Shown in pieces: positions 10,160 to 20,374 of a DNA stretch of 64,000 nucleotides. The notes beneath the pieces are model-generated. The model made no database searches. It saw only the letters and a program-made list of their open reading frames with translations, and was not told the DNA's origin. The stretch lies in the NCBI GenBank assembly GCA_023374045.1, contig CM041777.1:483391594-483455593 (forward strand). The letters run 5' to 3'. The stretch comes from Limonium bicolor (lineage: Eukaryota > Streptophyta > Magnoliopsida > Caryophyllales > Plumbaginaceae). The translations under genes and the position numbers were made by a program. Each line of letters opens with the position of its first letter. Within the stretch, counting starts at the first letter, position 1.

Positions 10160-11186
10160 CCTAAAAGGCTAAGTGTAGGGCGGTTCCTCCTCACGCCTTC
10201 ACTATCAAACAGGGGAGCCCTTCGTATCATTTAATTTTCTCTTTTAAATTTATGTTATTGTTTTTTTAATTGCTTCATTATAGTTATTTTGGTTCTTAAA
10301 AAAACACGTTTTTTTCTTTTTTGTGTGTTTTTTGAACACTGGGGACAGTGTTCCTGCCAAGTGTAGGGCAGGGACCCCCCTTAAAAATAAGTTTTTATTT
10401 ATAATATGCATAAGTTGTGAGTTTTATCGATGTTTTACTAAACTTTTTGCATGTTTTTGATTGAGATAAGATTAGGAATGACTAAAAGCTTGTTCTCTCA
10501 AGAGGTAAGCTTTCTAATGACTTGTAGATTCCTGTTTTTAACTTCTTGATTCTTTTTATTTAACGTGAGTATATGATCTTTCTCCTAATTCCTTCCTTAT
10601 TGTACTTCTATGGGTACTTGTTTCATTTCTTTTTAAAATGTGAAAAATCTTTTGGGTGAATATCTCAAATAGGGATTGTGTAAAAAAAAAGAAAAAGAAG
10701 AAGAAAAGGAAAAAAAAAGATAAGCTTCGAAAAGAAAAAAAAAGAAGAAGAAGCATTATGAGGTTGCATAAAGTGCCTCTGAATAAAAAGCAACAAACGA
10801 GAGTTTTTTCCTTTTATTTTTCTCCTAAATTCCCCGTTCTTCAATGTAAAAAATCATGGTTGATTCAGAAACCCTTGCAAAATAGGGCTGAATAATAAAA
10901 ACCAATGATGAGTGTCTTGGCCACATTCAGAAACTCTTGAAAAATAGAGCTGAATGATGGAAACCGGAAAAAGGAGAGTTTACAAAAATTCCCTTATGCA
11001 AAATAGCCCAAAAGTTTTTGATCGGTTTTGAAATTCTTTAATTTTATACCCATTAGTATGTTTTGATGGAATAAGGAAGTTTAAGTGATACTTATGAAAT
11101 AGAGTCAGGGAGTTGAGAATAATTATCTTATTGTCATTCTAGAGTTTACCTATTTTGTGCATAAGTAATTACTCCTTTCTATCTTG
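10160..11186 (+). other. 3' untranslated region of TR-GAG
   Basis: Just over 1 kb with no reading frame of note. It contains a perfect hairpin GAACACTG-GGGA-CAGTGTTC at 10334-10353, a long A/G tract at 10681-10755 (the Lys-rich and Phe-rich frames there are artefacts), and two diverged direct copies of a CAGAAAC...AATAG-GCTGAAT unit at 10868-10905 and 10928-10960. In full Athila elements this stretch lies downstream of pol; here pol is missing. Confidence 0.65.
10334..10353 (+). other. Perfect hairpin with GGGA tetraloop
   Basis: Stem GAACACTG, loop GGGA, stem CAGTGTTC. It has the same outer GAAC/GTTC and RGGA loop as the hairpins beside the polypurine tracts of LARD-2 and the Tekay-like element, although those are a different clade. 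Confidence 0.75.
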
Positions 11187-11224
11187 TTTTGCTCGAGGAC
11201 TAGCAAAAGGTAAGTGTAGGGCCT
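11187..11224 (+). promoter_or_regulatory. Hairpin and polypurine tract of TR-GAG
   Basis: Stem TTTTGCTCG (11187-11195), loop AGGA, stem CTAGCAAAA (11200-11208) with one mismatch, running into the purine-rich AAAAGGTAAGTGTAGGG (11205-11221) that ends at the 3' LTR. This is where plus-strand DNA synthesis is expected to start. The hairpin-then-tract order matches that of the chromovirus/LARD elements. Confidence 0.75.
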
Positions 11225-12722
11225 TGATAAGCCGCAGACTTATCATATTTTATGTGCTAGATTTAGTATTATAATTATCTAAATAAGGTTAAATATATGT
11301 TATTTATGTTATATTATGTGTTAAAGTATATATTTGTACAGACTTATGTTTTTATGAGTTTTCTGTGCAAGGAATGATTTTCTAGGCAAAAGTTCAGATG
11401 ATGCCGGACTCAATGCCGGATTAATCCTGCACGGCAAGAGCATAGATCGTAAAAGGAGCTTTGCCGGATACGATGCCGGGTAGATCTCATCCGGCATAAG
11501 TGAAGAGTCGCACGGTTGACTAGACGATGGCAGTTATTGACTGTTGGAGATTTATCTAGTGCCGGGTGTGATGCCGGGTATATCCTACCCGACATATGCA
11601 CTGTTTCGCGTGGAATTGGCGGTTTCGACCGTTAACAGTTAGGCACATTTCCCACGTGTGCCGGCTACTGGTGATCCGGCGCGACGCCTGACAACGACAT
11701 TTTGAAGCCCTATAAATAGGCCGTGAATCTACATCATTTGGCACACTTCAACATACCAAATCCACACCATTTACACTTCATTTCCGCCTCATTCCATCAG
11801 TTGGTGTCCAAGGAACGTCTGCAGATCCATCCACGCAAAAGAAGAGAAGACCTTGACGGGTTAAGGCTATTAACATCTCCTTCTCCCCCTTTGTATTCTC
11901 TTCTTGTAGTTGTGTGGATGGTGATGTAGAATCCTTGTTAGGTTTTTGGCTTAGGGAGAGATTTCCTTGTAAAACTCTTATGACCATTTATGGAATTTTC
12001 AAGTTTCTTAACCCGAGTTCTAATCTTCATGCAAAGTAGAATGAAGTAAGCTATTTATTCTCTTATCTCTAGTCCTATTTAATGTTTACAAGACAAGAAT
12101 AGGATAGATTAGGATTTGGTAATCTTTAACATTGTCTTCTGCGCCTCAGCGGGAGGCAAGACTTAAGGTTAGGGTTAATCTCTTATTTCCCACTATTCTG
12201 TTGTATTCGCGCCATTAGCTATGCACGATGCAAGTATGAATATTGAGTTCCTTTTGTCGAAGCGAATCTGGAAGTGTTGTTTACGAAATGTACGATGCCG
12301 GATGTAGCGCCGGATGGAAGTTGTCCGGCACATTCAAGGCCATGAATCTGCGGGTAGCGGAGATCCGGCATGTCACCCGGCATATGCATTTTTGCGAGAT
12401 CAAATCCTCTTTGAGACTTGCCACCTTTGATTATTGGTTTTACGTTTCCCTTACATTGATAATCTCCCAAATCAAAGTTAGTTTATTTAGTTTCCTTAGT
12501 TTAGATCACATTTACTTTTCCCCCCTTATTATTATAGGATAGGCTTTTGCCCGGATTAAGACTAGTTTTCTATAAGTCCCTTGGGTTCGATACTCTCGGT
12601 CGTAATATACTTACACTATACTCCGACCGGGTTTTATTTTGCTACCCGTAGTAGAGTTGTAGGATTAGTTTATTATTTTATTCTTTTTGTATATAGTTTT
12701 CCCTACAATTTTCTTGTTAGCA
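11225..12722 (+). repeat. 3' LTR of TR-GAG
   Basis: Same 1,498-bp length and same termini as the 5' copy, followed directly by the target duplication ACCAT. Differences seen by eye include loss of a TAT at about 11328 and several single-base indels. Confidence 0.9.
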
Positions 12723-15226
12723 ACCATTGGTGTTACTTTAATGGTGTATTGTTAAAGTCCTTTATATATGTACATATATATATATATACATACATATGAT
12801 ACTATGTTATTATTATTATTTATTTTGGTATGTTAGGGCCGACCAACCCACCGACCGACCCAACCCTTGAGTCGGTCCATTCCAGTAATTTTCCGTCCTC
12901 TGAAATTGTCCCGACCGACCCAGACTGTTCCGACCGACCCATACACCTCTGGGTCGGTCCATTCCAGAAAGTTTACGTTCCATCGTCTATGCTCCGACCG
13001 ACCCACCGACCGACCCACCTCTGGGTCGGTCCGGTCCAGAACTTGCGTAAGATTTTGTTTTTTCACTTCTTTCCTTACCCATTTCTTTTCCAATCTTTCT
13101 ACATGTAATCCCACATGTTTAGTGCCATTTAGGCTTCCTAAAATGCCTTAATTCACCCACCAAATCCCTTACTAAATTCCTTTCCCATTCTCATATGGAT
13201 TTACACAATTTCCTCCCTTTTCATTCCTGCACACATAGCAGTTTTTGTTCCTCTTATGCTACAGGTTTTGAACCAACTTCTACCATTCAATACTCCTACT
13301 ACCAATACATTACTAGTATCCTCATTACATTATTTTCCACTCAATCCTCCCCTTTATCTAGCTCCTCTCCAAATCTGTTACAAAGTGGTTTACTACACAC
13401 TTTAAGCTCTTCAAACACATATTTCCTCCTAGTTTCTCCAATGCATTTTTATCACTTCTTGCTACAGATTTTTACCTTCCCATTTCCCATACTACAACTA
13501 CCATTCCATAGCTACTAAACTTTCTACTAAGTCCAATACTCACCTTGGTTCTCCCATTCACCAAGTCATCCATAAATGTGCATATTCTTACCAAAATTTT
13601 GCCATAGTTCACCTACAATTCTAACTTCTCCACATACATACTTTTTCATCAAATTCATTCCTAATCTAGCCACACCCATATAAGGGTCCTACCAGCAACA
13701 CAAGGCAATACTCATTACATCATTACTCCACCAAACATCAATGCCAATACTCATACACAATATATTTGGCTCTAAGGCCTACGATCCACTTACTAGTTCC
13801 CAAATACTCAAAATTCATAAACTTCAATACTAATACAATAGTTTAGGTTCTTTTATTTGTTTACCCATTCCCATTACTCTAATGCATTAAAATTAAGCAT
13901 TAAGAAGGGCTCTTACCTTGAGCTTATAATTTCCTTCATTCTTTTCCAATTCTTCTTCTTCTCTCTTTCTTGCCCAAATCGGCCACATGGGGAATGGAGT
14001 TTCCAAACTCCATTCCCATCACCCAAAGCACACAAAACATGTATAATTAACATACTAACCCTTAGATTTATACTAATTCATTGAGATGTTTAAAGCACAA
14101 ATTCGAGGGTTTACCTTTGGAGTGTTTTAGGAGGGGTTTTAGCCCTTGGTTCAAGAAGGAGAATACACCCCATTGCAAGGTGAAATTGATGCTCAAAAGG
14201 GAGAGAGAAAACAAGGCATTACATTGGGGTAAAACCGTTATGAAGTGAGATGGAGAAAACATGAAGTTTTTATGGAGATTTTTACCTCAATGGAGAGAGG
14301 AGACTCCAAGCTACCCATTGGTGCCATTTTCTCTTTGAATGGGGAAAACCCATGGAGATGAACTTCCTCATTTTTGGATTTTAAAAGAGAGAAGTGTAGA
14401 GGGTGATGAGGGGATTACAAATATGTAATTATTTTTGTGTTTGGAGCTCAAATGAAGGTAGAGCGTGGAGAGAAAGAAGGGAAGCCATTGTTGGTCTTGG
14501 AGCTTCCAAAAATCACCAGCCCCCATGGAGAAGGAGAGAGAAATCAGTTGGGAAGGGGAAAGAGAAATGAGAGAGTGAGGTGAGAGAGTGTGGGGTTTAC
14601 TTTTTACTTTTCTTATTTGTCCTTTAGCATATTAGGAAGTAAAGGGGGTGTGTGAGAGAGGGGGCTGCCGACCCACACACACACACATTCACATTTTGCT
14701 TTTTATTTACAAAAGTGGACACACTAGTTTTATTTTATTACACTCTCACCCCACTACTTCCCGGTTGTTACAGTTTTTACTAACCGGGACACGTTTTCCG
14801 AATTTTCTCATTTCTTTAATTTTATTGGTTATTAAGCTTCCGTTAATGCTTAATAATAGTTATTTAATGATTTATAATTTTTACGGGTCCGTTTGACCAC
14901 TTAAAATCACGTTTTTGGGTTTTCTGGAAAAACGTGCGCTAAAGCTCTATTAGCGTTTAAATACATTATTTGGATCCGTTTTCTTCGGGAGTTTTTCCCA
15001 TATATTATTTTGGTCTTATTAAGCCCTAGGAATCCATATAATACGCTAACCGAGGTCTCATACCTCCTATGGTTATTTAACGCTTATTTAGCGTTTTTTG
15101 CTTTTTAAGGCGTTTCTTTATTTCTTTTGGATTTATTTTGCTTACCAAAATTACTTAGGCACTATTAGGCCCTTACATACCATACTAAAATAATTTAATC
15201 ACCATATTTAAGTTCGAGGTATTTCA
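12723..15226 (-). repeat. LARD-1 LTR, inner part (right of TR-GAG insertion)
   Basis: Continues the LTR after the duplicated ACCAT and ends at GAGGTATTTCA (15226). No gene. After the hairpin array (12836-13037) it follows the LARD-2 LTR order: an AATCTAGCCACACCC...GGGTCCTA segment (13670), GGAGTTTCCAAACTCCAT (13997), a GGGTTTACCTTTGGAG segment (14108), a G/A-rich stretch (14440-14600) and an AAAACGTGCGCTAAAGC stretch (14930), each matched at 22845, 23200, 23294, 23640-23800 and 24120. Confidence 0.8.
12836..13037 (-). repeat. Hairpin array in LARD-1 LTR (GACCGACCCA type)
   Basis: Three units end in GTCGGTCC...CCAG at 12871, 12953 and 13025 (spacing 82 and 72). The best stems are perfect 10-mers: GACCGACCCA 12932-12941 with TGGGTCGGTC 12950-12959, and 13008-13017 with 13022-13031. 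It lies in the same part of the LTR as the arrays of LARD-2 and the Tekay-like element but with a different stem sequence. Confidence 0.85.
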
Positions 15227-15615
15227 TTATCATAATTATTGGTAACCACCTTGAGGTTACGGTATCTCTGACTATGAGCCCCCGAACTATAACTCTGTTA
15301 TCGAGACATTAACAACGTGTTGACCCATCAGCTTAATAACATTAATAATGACAGATTGGACAAAAAACACTACTTAATCAGCATTGTTATTTTCTTAATT
15401 ACGTCACCCTACCTACAAATGGATTTAAAGTGGGATGAGGGAGAGTTAAACGATGTTGATTAAGCAATTTTGTTGTCCAGACTGACATTGTTAATGTGAT
15501 TAAACTGACAGGTTAACACTTAGTTAACTTCCTGGGCTCATAGTAAAAAATACCTTAACCTCAAGGTGGTTACTAATAATTATGATAAACACAAGGGGGT
15601 TAACTGTACTATTCC
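15227..15615. mobile_element. Long-inverted-repeat MITE-like element, probably cut by LARD-1
   Basis: The two ends are complementary over more than 50 bp: the left GGTAACCACCTTGAGGTTA and CTATGAGCCC (from 15241) match the reverse complement of the right end (15530-15576), and pairing continues into the middle (15300-15390 against 15455-15530), giving a nearly full-length foldback. The left arm starts exactly where the LARD-1 LTR ends, while on the right the sequence runs on into ACACAAGGGGGTTAACTG. The missing first bases of the left arm are therefore probably on the far side of LARD-1, off the window. Superfamily not determined. Confidence 0.65.
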
Positions 15616-15877
15616 AAAAGCAAAATAAACAATCAAGTATACCTTTCACACATACATGCATACAAGCACACAAATAACATTGTTAAACACAACAATAACG
15701 TCTGAACCCGAGGAAGCCCTCAGGACAATTCAGACCACCATCCACATACCGTACACCGACAGAAACGCTAGCACGACGATTCACGCTTATCCTCTAGCAC
15801 TCCCGTCGCTCGTATCTAGCAGCCCGTATCTGTGGAATATATTACTCTAATATCAGTGTCTATAGTTCGAGTACTTA
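15616..15877. other. Unassigned spacer between two MITEs
   Basis: About 260 bp with no recognisable gene or repeat structure. Confidence 0.4.
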
Positions 15878-16947
15878 GGCTGCGTTCGGACGTGGCGGTT
15901 TTGTGGCATAAATGTGTCATTTTTGATTTTGGCATTTTTGATCCAAAATCCAAACCGCCATCACCGAACAACAATTTTCAAAACAGCCACAAAACTACCA
16001 TTTTCAAAACAACCACAAAACAACCAACAATTTTGCTGCAAATAAAATGAATACCGTAAACAGAGGCGGAGCCAGAAAACTGTAATTAAGGGTGAAAATA
16101 TTTTAATAATATTAATTAATATTTAAAAATTAATTTAAATTTTAATACTTATAATTATATTTTAAAAATGATTTTATGCTAATATATGTTTTTTTTATTT
16201 CTCGGCATAGCCAGTATTAAATTTAAATTTATTTTTTTTGAATTTCATTAAATAATATTTAATTGAATAGAATATATTATTTTAACTATAAATATATGTT
16301 TAAAATATATTTTATCAATAATTAAATAATATAAAATAATAAATAATAATTGATAGTTCAGTTAATTATTTTTATTATAGAAAGAATTATTTTTTCAATT
16401 CAATGATATTATTTATTCCATTAAACATTAAAATAATCTTAAGTATTAATACATTTGAAATGTTATATTAAATACTAATATAATCCATAAAATTTTATTT
16501 TTATATGTAACATCTAATATATTTGCTCTAAACACAATGGTTTTTTCTTTATTTTTTCTAATATATCTAAAAAAATTATTGATAAATTAATATGTATACA
16601 TATTATAATTAATTGTCACTAAAATGTTAATAAAAATAATAATAATTAAAGTATATAATTGAATATCTACATATATTTTAACTTTATTAACAAAAAATTG
16701 TTTTAAAATGTAATATAAAATTTTTAATTGTAACACCAAAACGGTAAACACACTGCACAAAACTAACTTATTCAAAACAGCCAGACGAAACCGCCGCATG
16801 CCGAACACTATTTTTCAAAACAACCACAAAACAACCAGCACAAAACAACCAACAAAACTACACACAAAACAACCAACAAAACTACCACAAAACAACCAGA
16901 CCAAAACTACCACATTTCTACCATGAATTTTGCAGCCGAACGAAGCC
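15878..16947. mobile_element. PIF/Harbinger-type non-autonomous element
   Basis: Imperfect terminal inverted repeats GGCTGCGTTCGG (15878-15889) and CCGAACGAAGCC (16936-16947), flanked by the 3-bp duplication TTA (15875-15877 and 16948-16950), as expected for PIF/Harbinger and Tourist-like elements. Subterminal regions are rich in CAAAACAACCA motifs at both ends in inverted arrangement. The centre (about 16060-16740) is extremely AT-rich and may be a nested insertion. No transposase. Confidence 0.7.
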
Positions 16948-16950
16948 TTA

Positions 16951-19900
16951 ACCATCCCAAAATAATTGTAATCTTTATCCAGTCGTTACCCCTCAGTTGG
17001 TTATTCTTTTACTCGGTTACATGAACCCTCGGAATTTGGATCTAACTATATGTTATAGTTTACGTGCATATAATATTCGATGTTGTAATAACATTTACAA
17101 CGAAGAAGTTGATCCTTTAATAACTTGTATATTACCGAGGTACATGCATGCATGGATAGTGTTTACGTACGTTCATGCATGCAATTTCATTCGTTAGTGA
17201 TATGTTAAAGTTTACGTATTCATTACTACGTACATGCATGGGTATCTATATATTTACACATGCATATAATATGGTTCATTACTATACTTCATTCAACCAA
17301 GTTACGTTTTTACTTTTGATTACGTAACGTTGTATAGCGGTCGGTGTAGTTTAACTCGATTAATATTCTGAGTCGACGTTTATTTATCGACTCGTACCAT
17401 GTTATACTGTGCACTTATGATTATACTTCCACTTTGCATATTTTATATAACTCCACATGACCATTAAAACATGTTATACTTTCCAGCATATATTATAACC
17501 TTATATTATATGGATTGTAAACATTCCATGATAAGTTACATCATCATTTTATGTGAAGTATATGTTTATTTATTTGTGTCCTCTATTCATAAATTTCTTG
17601 CTAAGAATTTATCTTAATGTTATACAATATATTTTATACATTATCTTGCTCCTTAAATCATGTGGTTTCTAAGTATACATTATACTTCTCAAATTTCCAA
17701 CTTAAACTCATGATTTCATGTGATTGTTTATAAGGTATGTTTATACCATAATAACTTCCTTATAGCATAATCTCTTATACCTTAATAAAATGTCACATTA
17801 TACCATTCCAAACCTTATATTATATTCTGCCCATATTTTTAAAATTCTCAAAACAGCTCATATAAGTTTCTGTAATCTTAACCTACCTCATTCATTTTGA
17901 TTATTTATGAAATCAACCCATATATTATATTTACTACATTTCTAATCTTATTAATTTATAATCTAAAGTTTTCAAACATTATTATACCCATATATATGCA
18001 TATATTTCTGAACAATACTTAACATTTTTTAGAAATTTCAACTTCTTCCCTACTCGATTTTTATTATTTACAATACCAACCTATATGTTATATTTGTTAC
18101 ATTACTAACCTCATTAATTTTATAACCTAAGATATTTATACATTGTAATATATATATATTTTTTTTTAGGACTACACTCTCTAATTTTTCCTTTGTTATA
18201 CTAACCCAACTTTCTTTTAATTACACACTACTCCCTTTTATTTTGTAAACTCTCATTTTAATACCTAAAACTTTATATTATACACATTAATTATTTAAAT
18301 CACTATTTTTAACCCCAAATTCTTCCATAATTACGTATAGACCCTTAAGTTCATAAATTTTGTTTTTCCCAATTTTTCAGTAATTACAATATGTGCCCAC
18401 AAATTTTATAATTGCATTTTAATACTTAAACTATATATTATGACCCTTAATTAATTAAATCACCAAATTCAATCCAAACTTCACCCAATTTAGAACAGAC
18501 CCTTAACTTCACTAAATCTCATTTTTCAACCCACACTTTTCGGTAATTACAATATGGTCCCATAAGTTTCATAATTGTTACAATTTAATACTTAACTATA
18601 TATAATGATCCTTAATTAATAAAATCATTAGAACTAACCCAAAAATCTTTTAATATTCAAACTAATCCCTAAGGTCCTAATATTCATATTCCAACACCTA
18701 TATTTTTTGGTAATTACATAAACACCCCACTTCTTCTTATAAATGTTATTTTTGACTTAATATTTCTTTAAACTACCAAAATAATCATTTTCATTATATT
18801 AATTTGGTTAAACCTCACATTTGGTCAAGGTTGACCACCCAAATACTCTTTTGACCAGATTTCTTAATATTTATGAAATGGCCCCAATCCCTTCTCTAGT
18901 TTTACATTTAACACCTTAATTTCATAAAATTCATATTTTATGTTCCTAAAATTCCCATAACAACCCTTCTCGGTTTTTAATTAAGTTTGGTGCCCTATAT
19001 TTGATATAATTACGTTTTGACCCCATAAATAATTCTTTTGTTTATTTAAATACTTATAAAGTTTATAATTTATTTAAATCACGTTATGGACTTATAAATC
19101 TACCAATATTCTTTTAATATTTTACTAGGTAGTTATGTTTACTAACATTGTATTTGCACCAGAAATTCATGTAACTATTTAAATCACTCTAAAAACTTAA
19201 TAATAATTATTAAAGCTTAAAATAAACATAATAACATGGCCTTAATCATAACACAATATTAACTTTAAAGTGACATTAAAATGTCTCCAAACAACACTAA
19301 TACTCACGGCTTGTTACAGATTTCATACTTAACATCTCTAATTCATTTTTCTTCCATTTTTAACTTATAACATTAACTTATATAAGTCATTAGTACCTCA
19401 TTCCATTATTCAACACTTAACCATTAATTACCACATATACTTAGGGTTAAAACAACACCCTTATACACATAGGTTCTCGGTTTTACATTAATTTAAACAT
19501 TAGTAAACTTTAAAGCATTAAGGAGGTAATAAGTATGTTTAGCTTAGTATTGTCACCAAAAAAATTCACCAGCCACATATACCATTCTCGGCTATATTGT
19601 GTGTGTACATCACAAGTTAGATTTTGTACACAAATTTTCCTTAACCTCTAATGTAACACTTAAGCACTAGTCAAGTGTTTACTTCTTAAACTTGATTCCT
19701 CCTCTTGGAATTTACCCACAGCTCACGGCACTCTAGTGGTGTACAAACCCATTTTTTTTTGTGATCATTTGAACAATGAAAAAGAGCTAGTTAATGCCTT
19801 ATTTAGGTAACAAGTTTAGGGAGTTTAAAACAAGGTTTTTGAACGTTAAAAGAGTAGCCTTTGACCTTGCTATTTTGATGGAGGTTTCAGCCTATGTTCG

Positions 19901-20374
19901 GCCACCTAGAGAGCAAGGATGAACTTAGTTTCCTTGGGGAAAAATAAGGCAAGAAAGGAAATTAAAGGACCTTGTTTGGTCTCGTTATTTACCTTGACTA
20001 GGGGTTCTTTAATGGTGACTTGGAGCTCCACTTTCGGTCATCTATAGCAGGAAACATGGGTTCATATTCCATACAAAAAATGAGAGAAAGAAACAGCCAA
20101 AAAAGAAGAAGGGGACTCTCGTTTTTTACCTTGTTCCTTGGAGCTCCTTGGAGGAAAATTTTGGGACAGCTCCTTGGATCTTTCCAGCTGGGTTTGGAGT
20201 CTTCAAACGTGGGTTTTTATACCTTGGATATGAAGGAAGAATCATGTGGAAAGTGGTGCTGAAAACCTTAAGAAAGGAGGAAGAAAGGGAGGTGAGTTTA
20301 CTTTGTTTTCCCTTATTGTTTTCAACCGGAAATGAGAAGGAAGGAGATGTAGATACTATTGTCTTGAGGAGGAA
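16951..20374. other. AT-rich non-coding repeat DNA; left remnant of an older LTR
   Basis: 3.4 kb without genes. The right part (about 19700-20374) resembles the LTRs of the LARD/Tekay group in kind (blocks such as TTGGAGCTCCA, a GGGTTTTTATACCTTGG stretch and A/G-rich segments) and resumes after LARD-2 at 33579, ending in GGGGTATTTCA at 34562. I could not place the LTR start. A diverged ~163-bp tandem array lies at 18190-18760. Small open frames at 20020-20447 lie in the LTR-like part and are not supported as genes. Confidence 0.5.
18190..18760. repeat. Diverged ~163-bp tandem repeat
   Basis: Recurring landmarks give the period: TAATAC at 18259, 18420 and 18586; GGTAATTACA-like at about 18379, 18542 and 18709; ACCCTTAA-like at about 18341, 18500 and 18665. 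Three to four units, AT-rich and strongly diverged. Confidence 0.6.

Larger units (their letters stand above)
6477..12722 (+). mobile_element. TR-GAG: complete Athila-related non-autonomous LTR element encoding Gag only
   Basis: 6,246 bp bounded by two LTRs of 1,498 bp each (TG...CA) and flanked by a perfect 5-bp target duplication ACCAT (6472-6476 and 12723-12727). Order: LTR, tRNA-Asp primer site, structured leader, Gag reading frame, A/G-rich 3' region, hairpin plus polypurine tract, LTR. No protease, reverse transcriptase, RNase H or integrase is present, so movement would need a related Athila-type element in trans. This is the layout described for plant terminal-repeat retrotransposons with GAG domain (TR-GAG). 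It sits inside the LARD-1 LTR and so is the younger insertion. Confidence 0.92.
1..15226 (-). mobile_element. LARD-1: large non-autonomous LTR retrotransposon (left part off window)
   Basis: Minus-strand LTR element whose left LTR lies outside the window. Visible parts are a non-coding interior (1-4474), a tRNA-iMet primer-binding site (4458-4469) and one LTR starting TGTAACACCCC at 4475 and ending GGGGTATTTCA-like (GAGGTATTTCA) at 15226. The LTR is interrupted by the TR-GAG element at 6477-12722 plus its duplicated ACCAT; without it the LTR is about 4.5 kb. The interior aligns by eye with that of LARD-2 over many stretches, for example positions 10-110 with 25310-25410 and 3107-3230 with 28180-28290. 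No gag or pol domain is readable in either copy, which fits the published class of large retrotransposon derivatives (LARDs): multi-kb LTRs around conserved non-coding DNA. Expected right-hand target duplication is TTATC (15227-15231); the left copy cannot be seen. Confidence 0.8.

Noticed and set aside
10656..10895. Lys-rich 79-codon frame (and Phe-rich frame on the other strand)
   Set aside because: Produced by an A/G tract in the TR-GAG 3' region.
12750..12800. Alternating TA/CATA stretch as a possible regulatory or cruciform element
   Set aside because: Short AT microsatellite; nothing else supports a function.
17360..17400. GAGTCGA...TCGACTC inverted repeat as another LTR hairpin array
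   Set aside because: Only one copy, with no periodic partners, so it does not match the arrays elsewhere.
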